DNA of 64,000 bases from Nonomuraea rhodomycinica (GTDB lineage: Bacteria > Actinomycetota > Actinomycetes > Streptosporangiales > Streptosporangiaceae): positions 248,001-312,000 of the forward strand of contig NZ_JABWGO010000011.1 of assembly GCF_013363995.1 (NCBI RefSeq), given 5' to 3'. Positions 7,225 through 15,319 of the stretch are shown here, piece after piece. The notes below the pieces were generated by a model. That model did not search any database, had not been told where the DNA came from, and saw nothing but the letters and a program-made list of their open reading frames with translations. Position numbers and translations under genes: made by a program. Each line of letters starts with the position of its first letter. Position 1 is the first letter of the stretch.

Positions 7225-9794
7225 GCGCCCTGACCGCCGCGCTTCGCGTCTCCCGCAGGGACTCGCGGCGCTTCAAGGGACGCAGCGCCCTGATCGTGGT
7301 GATGATCGGCTTACCGGTGCTCGTCTTCGCCGCCCTGTTCACCGGCTACCGCACGCTGGAGGTGAGCCCGCTCGAAGGGCTGACGACCCGGCTCGGCGCG
7401 GCCGACGCGCGGATCTCCGTGACGGCCTCGGGCCACCCCATCAAGCAGGACGTCGCGGGCGACGCCTGGACGGTCGTCGACGGACGGGGAGAGGACGACC
7501 GCGAGCCGCGCCGGTGGACGGCGGAGACCCTCCGCGACTTCCTCGGCGGCGGCCGGCTGATCTCCCTGCGGAGCAGTGAGGTGGAGGCGCGCCTGGCCGG
7601 CGGCTACGAACGGGTGCGCCTGCTGGAGGGCGACCTGCGCGATCCGATCGCCCGCGGGCTCCGCCGGCTCACGCAGGGCAGGTTCGCCGCCACGCAGGAC
7701 GAGATCGCCATCACGCCGCCGCTCGCGGACACGGGCGTGCGGATGGGCGACACCCTCAAGGTCACCCGGTGGGACCGCGCCCGGAAGGTCGTGGGCATCG
7801 CCGAGAACCCGAACGAGCCGGGCGACATGGAGATGATCGCCCTACCCGGCTCGATCCTGAAGGACCAGACCCTCAGCACCTCCTGGCTCGCCGACACGAC
7901 CGCGCCTCTCCAGTGGGACGACGTGCGCAGGTTGAACGCCGTGGGCCTGCGGGTGTCGTCCCGCGCCGTCATCGAGGCCCCCGAACCACCCAGGGCCTCC
8001 GTCCTCCGGGACGATCGGCTGACGAGCGACACGCTGCTCTGGATCGCCACCATCGTGATCCTCGTCGTCATGGAGACCGTTCTGCTGGCCGGGCCGGCCT
8101 TCGCCGTGGGCCTGCGGCGGCGCAGACGTGAACTGGCGATGATCGCGGCCCAGGGCGCGTCGGCCGCCCAGCTCAAGATGATCGTGCTGGCCGACGGCCT
8201 CGTGCTCGGCGGCGTGGCCGTCCTGCTCGGCGTCCCCCTCGCCATCGGCGGCGCGTGGCTGGCGGCCCCCTTCGTCGCGCGCTGGGGAGCGCCGCTCGGA
8301 CCGTTGGACGTTCCGTGGGGACAGGTGCTCGGCGTGGCCGCGCTCGGTCTGGTCAGCGGTCTCGTGGCGGCCGTGGTGCCGGCGGTGCAGGCCGCACGGC
8401 AGAGTCCTGCCCAGGTGCTGGCGGGGCGCGAGGGCGAGGTCGGGGAGATCCGCGCCCGCGGTGGCCGGCCCGTCCTGGGGCTCGTCCTGGTGCTGCTCGG
8501 CCTGGGGGCCACGGCGGCGGGAGTGTTCCTGAGCCGCGGTGACACGCTGCCCATCGTCATGGCCTCGGTCCTGGTCGTGCTCGGGCTGGTCGCGCTGATG
8601 CCGTGGCTGGTCCGGTTCCTGGGGCGGCTCGCCCCCCGGCTGCCCCTGCCGGCCCGGCTGTCCGTGCGCGACGCCGTCCGGCACCGCGTCCGTACGGCGT
8701 CGGCCGCGGCGGCGGTCATGGCCGCCACGATGGCGGCGGTCGCGATGGGCGTCGGCGTGGCCAGCGCGCAGGCGACCCGGGTGGAGCGCTACCGGCCGCA
8801 CCTGCCCGTCGGCTCCACCGTGGTGACGGCGTTCGACCCGATCGACGACGCGGCCTGGGCCAGGGTCCGGGACGCCGTCCGCAAGCGCCTCCCGGGTGTG
8901 GACATGGTCGCCGGCCAGCGGATTCGCGACGCCAAGGGTCAGGACGTCACACCGGCGTTCGTGACCTTCCGGCACGAGTGCCCCGACGGGTGCGGCAGCG
9001 GGCAGATCATGATCGGTGACGCTCGCCTGCTCGCCTTCCTGCAGGGCCGGCGTGACGACGCCGCCGCGGCGGCGCTGGCGCAGGGCAAGGCCGTCGTCTT
9101 CGACCGTGACCTCCTGCGCGGGGACACGCTCGTGGTGGACGTGACCAGCGAGGGAGAGGACCGCCACCGGTTCCGGGTCCCCGCCGTGGCGGCCCAGGGC
9201 GCCGACCGCAAGCAGGTCGGCGCGGTCGTCTCGCCCGCGGTGTTCACCCGGGAGGGCTTCAAGGCGGCCGAGCAGGAGCTGTACCTGAGCTATCGCCCCG
9301 CCGACCGGGACCGGTTCGAACGCGACCTCAACGCGATCGACAGCAGGATGACGACCATGACCGAGATCGGCCCCGGCGACGAGGACGACGCGATGGTCCC
9401 GGTGGCCTTCGGCCTGGCGCTCGTCCTCGGCCTCGGCGGTACCCTCGCCGCCACCGGGCTCGCCGCCGCCGACATGCGCCGTGACCTCGACACGCTCTCG
9501 GCCGTCGGCGCCGCCCGGCGGACCCGCCGGCTCGTCGTGGCGGCCCAGGCGGGGTTCGTGGCGGGCGCGGGCGCGCTCGTGGGGCTGGCCGGCGGGCTGA
9601 GCACCGGCGTCGCGCTGACCTTCTCCATGGCCCGCACGATCAGCTTCGGCGACACGAGCTCGGTCGAGCCCGCCGTCCTCGACGTCCCGGGGCTGCCCGT
9701 CGCCGCGATCGTGCTCGGGCTGCCGCTGCTGGCGGCCCTGGTGGCGGGCGTGTTCACCCGGACGCGCTGGACGCCGGCACGCCGCCTGGCCTGA
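7221..9794 (+). CDS. FtsX-like ABC transporter permease
   Basis: The 857-aa integral membrane protein has an N-terminal helix (IVVMIGLPVLVFAALFTGYR) and a large extracytoplasmic region. A first block of helices (about 275-390) has the FtsX-type loop MIAAQGASAAQLKMI. After a second extracytoplasmic region, a second helix block follows at the C-terminus (about 730-850) with the matching DLDTLSAVGAARRTRR loop. It forms the channel or lever of the exporter with the preceding ATPase. Its 3' end overlaps the convergent MFS gene by 41 bases. Confidence 0.9.
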   Translation: MSALTAALRVSRRDSRRFKGRSALIVVMIGLPVLVFAALFTGYRTLEVSPLEGLTTRLGAADARISVTASGHPIKQDVAGDAWTVVDGRGEDDREPRRWTAETLRDFLGGGRLISLRSSEVEARLAGGYERVRLLEGDLRDPIARGLRRLTQGRFAATQDEIAITPPLADTGVRMGDTLKVTRWDRARKVVGIAENPNEPGDMEMIALPGSILKDQTLSTSWLADTTAPLQWDDVRRLNAVGLRVSSRAVIEAPEPPRASVLRDDRLTSDTLLWIATIVILVVMETVLLAGPAFAVGLRRRRRELAMIAAQGASAAQLKMIVLADGLVLGGVAVLLGVPLAIGGAWLAAPFVARWGAPLGPLDVPWGQVLGVAALGLVSGLVAAVVPAVQAARQSPAQVLAGREGEVGEIRARGGRPVLGLVLVLLGLGATAAGVFLSRGDTLPIVMASVLVVLGLVALMPWLVRFLGRLAPRLPLPARLSVRDAVRHRVRTASAAAAVMAATMAAVAMGVGVASAQATRVERYRPHLPVGSTVVTAFDPIDDAAWARVRDAVRKRLPGVDMVAGQRIRDAKGQDVTPAFVTFRHECPDGCGSGQIMIGDARLLAFLQGRRDDAAAAALAQGKAVVFDRDLLRGDTLVVDVTSEGEDRHRFRVPAVAAQGADRKQVGAVVSPAVFTREGFKAAEQELYLSYRPADRDRFERDLNAIDSRMTTMTEIGPGDEDDAMVPVAFGLALVLGLGGTLAATGLAAADMRRDLDTLSAVGAARRTRRLVVAAQAGFVAGAGALVGLAGGLSTGVALTFSMARTISFGDTSSVEPAVLDVPGLPVAAIVLGLPLLAALVAGVFTRTRWTPARRLA

Positions 9795-11115
9795 GCCGGT
9801 ACTTCAGCGTCATCAGCACCGCCAGGAACAGCACCAGCGCCGGGATCGCGGTCTCTCCGAGGAGGACCGCGGTCACGGCGCTGTCCGGCTGCGCCACCGG
9901 CCGGCCGGCGTCCGACTCCACGAACCCGCCCAGCGTCAGCACCCCGCCGAAGATCAACGCCCCGAACGAGCTGATCCCGCTCTCGATCGCCGTCCACAGC
10001 CCGGTGAACACCCCGGCCCGCCGCTTGCCCGTCGTCTCGGCGTCCACGGCGATCACGTCGGCCAGCATCGAGAACTCCAGGAGCTGGACGCCCGCGTAGC
10101 CGAGGCCCACGACCAGCAGCATGGTGTGCGCGTACCAGGAGCCGAACAGCGGCGTGGCGAGGTTCGCCAGCGTGCCGCCGCCGAACAGCAGCCCGGCCAG
10201 GATCATCGCGCCGCGCTTGTCGTAGCGCCTGGCCAGCCACACCCAGGCCGGCATGGCCAGCAGCATCGGTCCCACGAACACCGCGAACAGCGTGCTCGTC
10301 GTCTTCGGGTCGTCCAGGATGTACGCGGCGAAGTACGGCGCCCCGGCCAGCAGCATGCTGACCGCCATCATCTGCAGGCAGCTCAGCGCGAGCAGCCAGA
10401 CGAACGCCGAGTTGCCCCGGGCCGCGGCGAACTGCTCGCGCAGGCTCCCCGAGTCCGGCTCCGGCGCGCCGGTCATGGGGGCGCGGGCCGTGCCGAAGAA
10501 CGCGCCGAGCATCGAGGCGAGCAGCACCGACGCGACGGTCACCGCCATGAGCCGGTAGCTGTCCAGGGTGCCGGCGTGGCCGTCGCTGTTGACGATCGCC
10601 GGCGCCACGATGCCGCTGATCACGGTGGCGGCCCCGATGAAGACCATCCGCCACTGCAGCAGCGAGGTCCGCTCGTGGTAGTCGCCGGTCATCTCAGCGG
10701 GCATCGCCTTGTACGGCACCTCGAACAGCGCGTATCCGGTGGCGGCGGCCATGAAGCAGGCCCCGACGTACAGGGCGGCCGGCACGCCGGTCAGCGGCGG
10801 CCCGGCGAAGACCAGGACGAACGCGACCGGCAGCGTGCAGGCCCCGGCCAGCAGCCACGGCCGCCGGGGGCCGAGCCGCGAGGTGGTGCGGTCCGACCAG
10901 CGGCCGACGAGGGGGTTGATCACCAGGTCCCACACCTTGGGGCCGGCGACCACGGCGCCGGCCAGCCACGCGGGCACGGCCAGGAAGTTCGTCATGTAGT
11001 ACAGCAGCAGCAGGCCGGGCACGGCGTTGAACGTGGCCGTGCAGAACGACCCGACGCCATACCCGAGGCGCACGCCCCTGGACACGGTGGGGGCGCCGGC
11101 GGGCGTTGCGATCAT
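9754..11115 (-). CDS. MFS transporter of the GPH (sugar:cation symporter) type
   Basis: The product is 453 aa from the ATG at 11115, preceded by GAGGGC. It has about 12 membrane helices. GPH/MelB-like features include an early GSFCTATFNAVPGLLLLYY helix, DLVINPLVGRWSDRT with the conserved Asp/Pro/Asp between helices 2 and 3, and SRLGPRRPWLL, a typical GPH loop. Substrates of this family are sugars and glycosides, often with Na+ or H+; the substrate here is unknown. The 3' end overlaps the convergent ABC permease by 41 bases. Confidence 0.85.
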   Translation of the reverse strand: MIATPAGAPTVSRGVRLGYGVGSFCTATFNAVPGLLLLYYMTNFLAVPAWLAGAVVAGPKVWDLVINPLVGRWSDRTTSRLGPRRPWLLAGACTLPVAFVLVFAGPPLTGVPAALYVGACFMAAATGYALFEVPYKAMPAEMTGDYHERTSLLQWRMVFIGAATVISGIVAPAIVNSDGHAGTLDSYRLMAVTVASVLLASMLGAFFGTARAPMTGAPEPDSGSLREQFAAARGNSAFVWLLALSCLQMMAVSMLLAGAPYFAAYILDDPKTTSTLFAVFVGPMLLAMPAWVWLARRYDKRGAMILAGLLFGGGTLANLATPLFGSWYAHTMLLVVGLGYAGVQLLEFSMLADVIAVDAETTGKRRAGVFTGLWTAIESGISSFGALIFGGVLTLGGFVESDAGRPVAQPDSAVTAVLLGETAIPALVLFLAVLMTLKYRLRPGGVPASSASG

Positions 11116-11153
11116 GCCCTCATCTAAACCGAGCGAGGGCTTGTTCGGTAGGG

Positions 11154-11168
11154 CCCGCTTCCAGCGGG
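11154..11168 (-). terminator. Short hairpin after the SseB-like gene
   Basis: A 6-bp CCCGCT/AGCGGG stem with a 3-nt loop lies in the 80-base gap between the SseB-like gene and the downstream MFS gene on the same strand. It is weak and has no T-run. Confidence 0.3.
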
Positions 11169-11195
11169 TACGCCCGGCCTCCCGCGTACGTCCGG

Positions 11196-12065
11196 CTAGT
11201 CGATGACGTTCGCGCAGACCACGTGCGCGCCGATCTCGATCATGCGGCGCTCGCTGCGCGCGTCGGCCACCCGCGCCATGAGGATCGGCGCCCCGCTGGC
11301 CGCGAACTGCGGCAGCCGGGCGCGCACCCCGCGGTGCAGGTCGCGCACCACGTCCTCGGCCGCCGACATGTGCACCTTGACGTGCAGCATGATGCCGGGG
11401 ACGCCGGAGGCGGTGCGGGCCTCGGAGATCCAGACGTGGTGGACCAGCGGGAAGTCCGCCAGCAGGTGCGCGATGGCCCGCCGCAGCGCGGGCAGGATCG
11501 GGTGCGTGCAGCGCCGGTAGCCCGGATCGACCTGCTGCATCGGGCCCGACAGGTGCGGGCGCGGCGCGGGGATCCACGGCATGGGCGGGGACTCGGGGGC
11601 CGGCGGGGCCACCTGGGCGAGCGCGGGCGCGCCGCGCGACACCATGGCCATGGCGCCGGTCGCGTACGCGGCGGGGGCGGCGCCCGACAGGACGGGCGTC
11701 GGCCCGCTGCGCGTCGAGGTCAGGAATCGCTGCAGGTCGTCGATCGGCACGGCGGCCGCGGCGGGGCCGGCCGCGTCGATGACGATCTCACGCACGCCCG
11801 TGACGCGCTGGATGTCGAGGATGGTGTCGGCGTCGCAGGCCGACAGGGAATGGCAGCCGCGGTGCCGGGCGTAGGAGCCCGGGCCGGTGTAACCGAGCAG
11901 AACCCGATCGCCGGCCTGCGTGGTACCCAGGACGACGGACCGGTCGGGCCGCACGGCCACCAGTACTCCGCCGTCGGCCAGGGCCGCGAGCAGGCGGTGC
12001 GGGGTGCCGTGCTGGGCGAGCACGTCGGCGAGCGCAGGATTCCCGATGCTCATATGACGAACCAT
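11196..12065 (-). CDS. SseB-like protein
   Basis: The product is about 289 aa; an ATG at 12053 is an alternative start and neither has a good ribosome-binding site. Residues about 5-120 resemble the SseB N-terminal domain (ADVLAQHGTPHRLLAALADG, VLVAVRPDRSVV, DDLQRFL near its end). An Ala/Pro-rich linker follows. The C-terminal part (about 200-289) resembles the SseB C-terminal domain. SseB relatives are widespread in actinobacteria without a settled function. The gene is divergent from serA across about 220 bases. Confidence 0.6.
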   Translation of the reverse strand: MVRHMSIGNPALADVLAQHGTPHRLLAALADGGVLVAVRPDRSVVLGTTQAGDRVLLGYTGPGSYARHRGCHSLSACDADTILDIQRVTGVREIVIDAAGPAAAAVPIDDLQRFLTSTRSGPTPVLSGAAPAAYATGAMAMVSRGAPALAQVAPPAPESPPMPWIPAPRPHLSGPMQQVDPGYRRCTHPILPALRRAIAHLLADFPLVHHVWISEARTASGVPGIMLHVKVHMSAAEDVVRDLHRGVRARLPQFAASGAPILMARVADARSERRMIEIGAHVVCANVID

Positions 12066-12194
12066 AGGTAGTGGGCCACGGCTTATCAGGCTAATGGCGA
12101 AGAAAACTCCTGAGCAAGACAAAGATGGGCGCGACGTGGATGACCTTGGCACGGGGCGGGTAGGGCGGCGTCCGTCTCACATTCCGGGTCCCTC

Positions 12195-12223
12195 GTGAAC
12201 GCGTTCACAAGCGCGGATACACT
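12195..12223 (+). promoter_or_regulatory. serA promoter with 14-bp perfect palindrome
   Basis: A perfect palindrome GTGAACGCGTTCAC spans 12195-12208. Its first half doubles as a -35-like GTGAAC, 17 bases ahead of TACACT (12218-12223). The central CG and arm spacing look like LacI/GalR-family operators. The start codon is about 60 bases beyond the predicted transcription start. Confidence 0.55.
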
Positions 12224-12289
12224 CGGGGGGACTCCGAGGGGCTCGCCGACGTGCCCCTCCAGCCCGCCGCTCGCCGTAAGGATCCACCC

Positions 12290-13879
12290 GTGACAAAGCC
12301 TGTCGTCCTGGTCGCAGAGGAGTTGTCCGAGGCCGGCCTCGCCGTGCTCGGCGCCGATTTCGAGGTCCGCCACACCGACGGCGCCGACCGCTCCCAGCTT
12401 CTGCCCGCGCTCGCGGACGTGGACGCGCTGATCGTCCGCTCCGCCACGCAGGTGGACGCCGAGGCGATCGCCGCCGCGCCCAAGCTGCGCGTGGTGGCCC
12501 GCGCCGGCGTGGGCCTCGACAACGTCGACGTCGAGGCGGCCACCAAGGCCGGCGTGATGGTCGTCAACGCGCCCACCTCCAACATCACCAGCGCCGCCGA
12601 GCAGACCGTCGCCCTCATCCTGGCCAGCGCCCGCAACACGGCCCAGGCCCACGCCGCGCTCAAGAACGGCGAGTGGAAGCGGTCCAAGTACACCGGTGTC
12701 GAGCTCGACGAGAAGGTCGTCGGCATCCTCGGCCTCGGCAAGATCGGCCAGCTCGTGGCGCAGCGGCTCCAGCCGTTCGGCGTCGAGCTGATCGCCTACG
12801 ACCCCTACCTGCCGCCGGCCCGCGCCGCGCAGATGGGCGTCAAGCTGGTGAGCCTCGACGAGGTCATCAAGCAGGCCGACTTCATCACGGTCCACCTGCC
12901 CAAGTCCAAGGAGACCCTCGGCCTCATCGGCGACAAGGAGCTGCACGAGGTCAAGCCGTCGGTGCGGATCATCAACGTGGCCCGCGGCGGCATCGTGGAC
13001 GAGGCGGCGCTCTACTCCGCGATCAAGGAGGGCCGCGTCGCGGGCGCCGGCCTCGACGTCTTCGCCAAGGAGCCCTGCACCGACAGCCCGCTGTTCGAGC
13101 TGGACCAGGTCGTCGTGACGCCGCACCTCGGCGCCTCCACGCACGAGGCCCAGGAGAAGGCCGGCACCCAGGTCGCGCGCAGCGTGAAGCTGGCGCTGGC
13201 GGGCGAGTTCGTGCCCGACGCGGTCAACGTCCAGGGCGGCGCGGTGGCCGAGGACGTCAAGCCGGGCCTGCCGCTCGCCGAGAAGCTCGGCCGCGTCTTC
13301 ACCGCGCTGGCCGGCGAGGTGGCCACCAAGCTCGACGTCGAGGTGCGCGGCGAGATCGCCGCGCAGGACGTGCGGGTGCTGGAGCTGGCCGCGCTCAAGG
13401 GCGTCTTCACCGACGTGGTCGAGGACTCCGTGACCTACGTCAACGCGCCGCTGCTGGCCAAGGACCGCGGCGTCACGGTCGAGATGGTGACCAGCTCCGA
13501 CAGCCCCGACTGGCGCAACGTGGTGACCGTGCGCGGCGTGCTGGCCGACGGCCGGCAGGTCTCGGTGTCCGGCACGCTGTCCGGCCCGCGGCAGATCACG
13601 AAGATCGTCGAGGTCAACGGCTACGAGATGGAGATCGAGCCGACCGAGCACCTGTCGTTCTTCACCTACACCGACCGGCCCGGCGTCGTCGGCGTCGTCG
13701 GCCGCCTCCTCGGCGAGCACGGCATCAACATCGCCTCGATGCAGGTGGCCCGTGACGTCAAGGGCGGCAAGGCGCTCATCGCGCTGACCGTCGACTCGGC
13801 CATCCCGGCCGACGTGGTCGAGCAGATCATCGCCGAGATCGGCGCCGACAGCGGCCGCTCGGTGGACCTCGACGGCTGA
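12290..13879 (+). CDS. serA: D-3-phosphoglycerate dehydrogenase
   Basis: The 529-aa product catalyses the first step of serine synthesis, NAD-dependent oxidation of 3-phosphoglycerate. The GTG at 12290 follows TAAGGATCC. Visible parts are the substrate-binding domain, an NAD fold with GLGKIG from residue 148, the catalytic Arg in NVARGGIVDE, and His279 in PHLGAST. An intervening ASB domain (about 320-450) and a C-terminal ACT domain (about 455-529, TYTDRPGVVGVVGRLLGEHG) follow. Length and the extra ASB domain fit the long mycobacterial-type enzyme, in which the ACT domain mediates serine feedback. A terminator follows. Confidence 0.97.
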   Translation: MTKPVVLVAEELSEAGLAVLGADFEVRHTDGADRSQLLPALADVDALIVRSATQVDAEAIAAAPKLRVVARAGVGLDNVDVEAATKAGVMVVNAPTSNITSAAEQTVALILASARNTAQAHAALKNGEWKRSKYTGVELDEKVVGILGLGKIGQLVAQRLQPFGVELIAYDPYLPPARAAQMGVKLVSLDEVIKQADFITVHLPKSKETLGLIGDKELHEVKPSVRIINVARGGIVDEAALYSAIKEGRVAGAGLDVFAKEPCTDSPLFELDQVVVTPHLGASTHEAQEKAGTQVARSVKLALAGEFVPDAVNVQGGAVAEDVKPGLPLAEKLGRVFTALAGEVATKLDVEVRGEIAAQDVRVLELAALKGVFTDVVEDSVTYVNAPLLAKDRGVTVEMVTSSDSPDWRNVVTVRGVLADGRQVSVSGTLSGPRQITKIVEVNGYEMEIEPTEHLSFFTYTDRPGVVGVVGRLLGEHGINIASMQVARDVKGGKALIALTVDSAIPADVVEQIIAEIGADSGRSVDLDG

Positions 13880-13897
13880 TCCTCCCGCACCGACGCG

Positions 13898-13938
13898 AAC
13901 GGCCGCCGCCGGACCTCATGTGTCCGGCGGCGGCCGTT
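13898..13938 (+). terminator. serA terminator
   Basis: A perfect 17-bp stem pairs 13898-13914 with 13922-13938 around a 7-nt loop, 19 bases past the serA stop. It ends in TTTG. Confidence 0.8.
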
Positions 13939-14003
13939 TGTCGTCTCACGATGCGAGATATTAGGACGTCCAACGAGACAGCCCGGTGACCGGAAGGTAC
14001 ATT
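13938..14003 (+). promoter_or_regulatory. Promoter region sharing a motif with ilvE
   Basis: TTGTCG (13938-13943) and TTAGGA (13961-13966) are 17 bases apart. GTCTC-N7-GAGA lies in the spacer (13943-13958) and another GAGAC follows at 13975-13979. The 17-mer at 13953-13969 matches 14 of 17 bases of the ilvE promoter region (17407-17423). A second possible promoter is GAGACA (13975-13980) with TACATT (13998-14003), which would start transcription next to the leader ORF at 14012. Confidence 0.45.
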
Positions 14004-14011
14004 GGCTGTCA

Positions 14012-14059
14012 ATGCGCCAGGTTCTCGTACTCATTACCTGCCGCGGCGGGGCCTGTTAG
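14012..14059 (+). CDS. Putative branched-chain-amino-acid leader peptide, 15 aa
   Basis: The ORF ATG...TAG encodes MRQVLVLITCRGGAC, with Val-Leu-Val-Leu-Ile in a row (GTT CTC GTA CTC ATT). This is the composition of leader peptides that sense branched-chain aminoacyl-tRNA in actinobacterial ilv/leu attenuators. The ATG is about 9 bases after a -10-like TACATT, so it may be leaderless. Its last codons overlap a strong inverted repeat at 14041-14082. No T-tailed terminator follows, so the attenuation mechanism is not clear. It is too short to be supported by coding statistics. Confidence 0.45.
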   Translation: MRQVLVLITCRGGAC

Positions 14060-14082
14060 GGCAGGCCGGCGACCCGCCGCGG
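14041..14082 (+). promoter_or_regulatory. Long stem-loop over the leader-peptide stop
   Basis: A perfect 10-bp pairing (14041-14050 with 14073-14082) encloses a second 6-bp pairing, GGCCTG (14050-14055) with CAGGCC (14062-14067), which shares one base with it. The stop codon of the putative leader peptide (14057-14059) sits in the inner loop, so a translating ribosome would open the structure. Confidence 0.5.
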
Positions 14083-14207
14083 TGCGTGGCGTCGCGTCGG
14101 CCGTCAGTCCCATCGCCCGGTCCGTGATCCGGACCGTGCGCCGCAGGCCCGGGTCGGGTTCGCGACCGGGGTCCGGCTTCCGTCCGTACGACGCCCCGCG
14201 AAATGAG

Positions 14208-14339
14208 ATGAGCCACATGTATGAGATGTACGCCTGGAACGGCGCCGAAGAGCACGACGACGAGGCGACCGAGGCCCTGCAGACGGCGCTGGACCGCCGT
14301 GACAACGGCGGCGCCCCGCTGACCGCCGACTACCGCTGA
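14208..14339 (+). CDS. Small acidic protein, 43 aa
   Basis: The frame encodes MSHMYEMYAWNGAEEHDD, then a helix-like EATEALQTALDRRDNGG and a short tail ending TADYR. Three possible ATG starts lie at 14208, 14217 and 14226; GAGATGAG ahead of 14217 is the best ribosome-binding candidate. I do not recognise the family. Non-repetitive, GC-biased third positions suggest a real gene, and it is the first frame of any length downstream of the putative leader-peptide element. It converges with a methyltransferase gene. Confidence 0.45.
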   Translation: MSHMYEMYAWNGAEEHDDEATEALQTALDRRDNGGAPLTADYR

Positions 14340-14416
14340 CCCCGGCGCCCGGGCCGGGGACCGTCCGCGCGGTCTCCGGTCATCCGGCGCGCTCTCCGGT
14401 CAGGGGGGGCTCGCGG

Positions 14417-15232
14417 TCAGAAGGCCAGCCGGTAGAACACGGCCATGTTCCGCAGGGTGCGCGACACCCGGGCCACCGCGGCCGCCAGCCGGTGCGACAG
14501 TGACAGCTCGGCGAAGCCCTCCATGTCGAACGCGCTGAGCGCGGTCACGCACCGGAGCCGGGGACTGATCGACAGCAGGTCCCCGGGTCCCTCGATGCCC
14601 CAGCGCATCGTCGCGCCCGCCTTCCGCACGGGCCGGTTGACCACCTGGAGCGCGATGCCGCGGCGGTTGAGGGCGTCGAAGACGAACTGGCCGGAGGGGA
14701 ACCCCTCGGCGACGGCCCGCACGAGCGCGCGCCCCTCCTCCCTGCCGAGGTAGTAGACCAGCCCCTCGGCCACGACCAGCACCGGACGGTCGCGCGGGAT
14801 CCCCTCCAGCCAGCCGAGATCGGTCACCGACGTGCCGATCGTCGTGCAGCCCGGCGGTTGTGGGTAGAGCCGCCGGCGCAGCTCGACGACGTCGGGATAG
14901 TCGACGTCGTACCACCGCACGCCGGCGGGCGGCCCCAGCCGGTGGACCCGGGTGTCGAGGCCGCAGCCGAGGTGCAGCACGGTCGCCGCGGGCGTCGCGG
15001 TGAGGAAGTCCCGCGCCCAGTCGTCGATGAGGCGCGCCCGCAGGGCCACGGACGCGGCCGTGCGCGGGCCCACGCCGACGCGGCGGAAGTCGTGGTCGAT
15101 CCTGGAGACGGTCTCGGCGGCCATGGTGTCGCCGAGGATCGGCCGGGGTGAGCGAGCGTCCAGCGCCCTGCCGTACAGGGTGGCGAGCAGGGTCGCCTTC
15201 TCCTCGCTGAGACGCACCTTTTCGGCAGCCAT
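14417..15232 (-). CDS. Leucine carboxyl methyltransferase-family (TcmP-like) methyltransferase
   Basis: The product is 271 aa from the ATG at 15232; a GTG at 15241 is in frame. SAM-dependent features of the LCM/TcmP group are visible: RARLIDDWARDFL before motif I VLHLGCGLDTR, the acidic WYDVDYPDVVELRR segment typical of this family, and VLVVAEGLVYYLGREEGRAL. TcmP relatives O-methylate carboxyl or hydroxyl groups of metabolites. The substrate is unknown. It is convergent with the small acidic ORF and stands alone. Confidence 0.85.
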   Translation of the reverse strand: MAAEKVRLSEEKATLLATLYGRALDARSPRPILGDTMAAETVSRIDHDFRRVGVGPRTAASVALRARLIDDWARDFLTATPAATVLHLGCGLDTRVHRLGPPAGVRWYDVDYPDVVELRRRLYPQPPGCTTIGTSVTDLGWLEGIPRDRPVLVVAEGLVYYLGREEGRALVRAVAEGFPSGQFVFDALNRRGIALQVVNRPVRKAGATMRWGIEGPGDLLSISPRLRCVTALSAFDMEGFAELSLSHRLAAAVARVSRTLRNMAVFYRLAF

Positions 15233-15319
15233 ACGGATCACGCTACGCCCGCGCCGCCGTCAGGGCGGGCTGGGCGCGCTCGGGTGCCGCCCGAGCGCGG
15301 CCGGCCCGCCGGGCGGGGG

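Noticed and set aside
12060..12290. Possible leader peptide before serA
   Set aside because: No short ORF with repeated Ser codons or a following terminator could be found; the palindrome at 12195 is a better regulatory candidate.
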